Source of the DNA: Nitrososphaerota archaeon
GTDB taxonomy: Archaea > Thermoproteota > Nitrososphaeria > Nitrososphaerales > UBA183
NCBI GenBank assembly: GCA_029784795.1
Contig: JAFMAW010000056.1
Location: 1-5,935 of the forward strand
Direction of reading: 5' to 3'
Length of the DNA stretch: 5,935 nt
Numbering within the stretch: the stretch's first letter is position 1; every line of letters starts with the position of its first letter. The notes beneath the pieces are model-generated. The model did no database searches. It was given only the letters and a program-made list of their open reading frames with translations, and was not told the DNA's origin. Of this stretch, positions 5,126 to 5,935 are shown one piece after another. The position numbers and the translations under genes were made by a program.

Positions 5126-5180
5126 GTCAAGGGGCGTGCCATCATGGAACGAAGCGGCATCGCCCCCTCGGCCTCTTGAC
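5126..5180 (+). other. Possible folded element in the moaC-radical SAM intergenic region
   Basis: The 248-bp gap at 5023-5270 has no supported gene. GGGGCGTGCC (5131-5140) pairs with GGCA (5156-5159) plus CGCCCC (5161-5166), giving a 10-bp stem with one bulged T. GTCAA (5126-5130) and TTGAC (5176-5180) could extend it across an asymmetric loop. Two competing short hairpins follow: AGAGC 5181-5185 with GCTCT 5196-5200, and GCGAG 5184-5188 with CTCGC 5201-5205. A weak plus-strand box, GTTTAACC near 5076-5083, could place this in a leader of the radical SAM gene. No known riboswitch class is recognised. Confidence 0.3.
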
Positions 5181-5225
5181 AGAGCGAGCCCTCTAGCTCT
5201 CTCGCGGGGATTCAGGGCCGGCATG

Positions 5226-5235
5226 CTCTAAAAGG
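5226..5235 (+). promoter_or_regulatory. Possible TATA-like box for the radical SAM gene
   Basis: CTCTAAAAGG is the most A/T-rich sequence shortly before the radical SAM reading frame. Usual archaeal spacing puts the transcription start near 5256, about 15 nt before the proposed ACG start at 5271. The match is weak in sequence, and its TAA is also the in-frame stop (5229-5231) that bounds the gene upstream. Confidence 0.35.
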
Positions 5236-5270
5236 AAGCACATCGGCAGGGCCTCCGAGGGACCGCCGGA

Positions 5271-5935
5271 ACGCAATACTTCGTCATCCTCACCAAGGAG
5301 TGCAACCTCTTCTGCTCCTATTGCGGGGGCGGGAGCGACACGCCGCCGAAGGAGATCCAGTACAGCCTCGCGGACCTCCAGTCCTTTCTCTCCAGGGACC
5401 CTGACCCCGTCCTCGAGTTCTACGGCGGCGAGCCTCTGCTCCGGGCGGGGGCGATGGAGAAGATCGTCGGCGGCACAAGAGGGCGTTTCGCGCTCCAGAC
5501 CAACGGGATCTTCCTCGACAGGCTGGAGCCGAGCCTCCTCCAGAAGCTCCACACCATCCTCGTCTCCGTCGACGGATCCGAGCAGGTCACGGACCGGGAG
5601 CGGGGGAAGGGGGTATACCGGCGGGCGATGCGTAACGTAGAGACGGTCAGAGGGAACGGATACAGCGGCGACATGGTGGCCAGGATGACCGTGGTCCAGG
5701 GAACCGACATCTTCGAGAACGTCATCCACCTGCTCGGCGCCGGCCTCTTCGACCATGTGCACTGGCAGCTGAGCTTCAGCATGTTCTGGAAGTCAGACGT
5801 GACTGAGCCGGGGCTTCAGGAGTGGCTAACCAAGTACAACGCCGGGGTATCTTCGCTGGCGCACTGGTGGGTGGATGAGATGGCGAGGACGGGCAAGGTC
5901 CCGGGCATCGTCCCCTTCATCGGGATTATGCGCTC
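5271..5935 (+). CDS. Radical SAM enzyme, AF1045 family (predicted peptide modifier), 3' truncated
   Basis: About 221 residues of a radical SAM protein that continues past the window edge. From the proposed start, QYFVILTKECNLFCSYCGGG carries the CX3CX2C iron-sulfur motif (C11, C15, C18), followed by EFYGGEPLL (49-57, the SAM-binding GGE region), LQTNGIFL, ILVSVDGSE, TDRERGKGVY, ARMTV, FDHVHWQL and PFIGI near the edge. This order matches the archaeal family described as AF1045-type (TIGR04084), annotated as putative peptide-modifying enzymes; the substrate is unknown. The frame is open from 5232 but has no ATG, GTG or TTG before the cysteine motif. ACG at 5271 sits exactly where relatives have ATG, with a partial Shine-Dalgarno GAGG (5257-5260) 10 nt upstream. 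Either ACG is used or the sequence has a C-for-T error or mutation. It is not MoaA, despite moaC nearby. Confidence 0.85.

Noticed and set aside
5117..5179. A 20-codon reading frame (ATG at 5117 to TGA at 5179) as a possible RiPP precursor for the radical SAM enzyme
   Set aside because: It has no Shine-Dalgarno, no Cys or aromatic residues and no recognisable leader-core layout, and it overlaps the predicted stem; it is short enough to occur by chance.
5023..5270. Molybdenum-cofactor riboswitch in the moaC-radical SAM gap
   Set aside because: The known class is bacterial, its conserved core is not visible here, and moaC itself appears leaderless.
5271..5935. MoaA, because of the nearby moaC
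   Set aside because: The motifs after the cysteine triad (YGGEPLL, VSVDG, FDHVHWQL) fit the AF1045 family, not the MoaA GGEPL-R and GTP-binding pattern.

Overview
This window looks archaeal, probably from a GC-rich member of the TACK side of the archaea; that lineage call is tentative. The evidence is a WtpA-type oxyanion-binding protein with an uncleaved N-terminal membrane anchor, a ModE-like regulator with a single Mop domain, an AF1045-family radical SAM enzyme, TatA/TatC without TatB, and TATA-like boxes 23-27 nt before several start codons with no Shine-Dalgarno sequence, which is the pattern of leaderless transcripts. Start codons are mostly not ATG: GTG for moaC, tatA and the modE-like gene, TTG for wtpA, apparently CTG for the transporter ATPase and possibly ACG for the radical SAM gene.

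Layout. Positions 1-87 hold no gene I can support, only inverted repeats beyond the end of tatC. Positions 88-1994 are a minus-strand block, read as modE-like regulator, then tatA, then tatC. Positions 1995-2075 are a compact divergent control region with an A/T-rich core and a perfect 18-bp palindrome. Positions 2076-4508 are a plus-strand operon for a WtpABC/ModABC-type molybdate/tungstate importer: anchored binding protein, permease and a short divergent ATPase. A 70-bp convergent gap follows, then moaC on the minus strand (4579-5022). A 248-bp intergenic stretch with a possible folded element precedes a plus-strand radical SAM gene that runs off the window end.

The genes make functional sense together. 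The importer would bring in molybdate or tungstate. The ModE-like protein would sense the oxyanion through its Mop domain and control the divergent promoters. MoaC makes cyclic pyranopterin monophosphate for the molybdenum/tungsten cofactor. The Tat translocase exports folded proteins, which classically include enzymes carrying that cofactor. The AF1045-family radical SAM enzyme is a predicted peptide modifier with no demonstrated link to the rest.

The most unusual part is the importer. Its binding protein lacks residues at positions where WtpA proteins usually bind the oxyanion. Its ATPase is only about 200 residues, keeps Walker A and Walker B, but departs from consensus in the Q-loop, the LSGGQ signature and the switch histidine. 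This may be a divergent importer subfamily rather than a standard WtpABC system.
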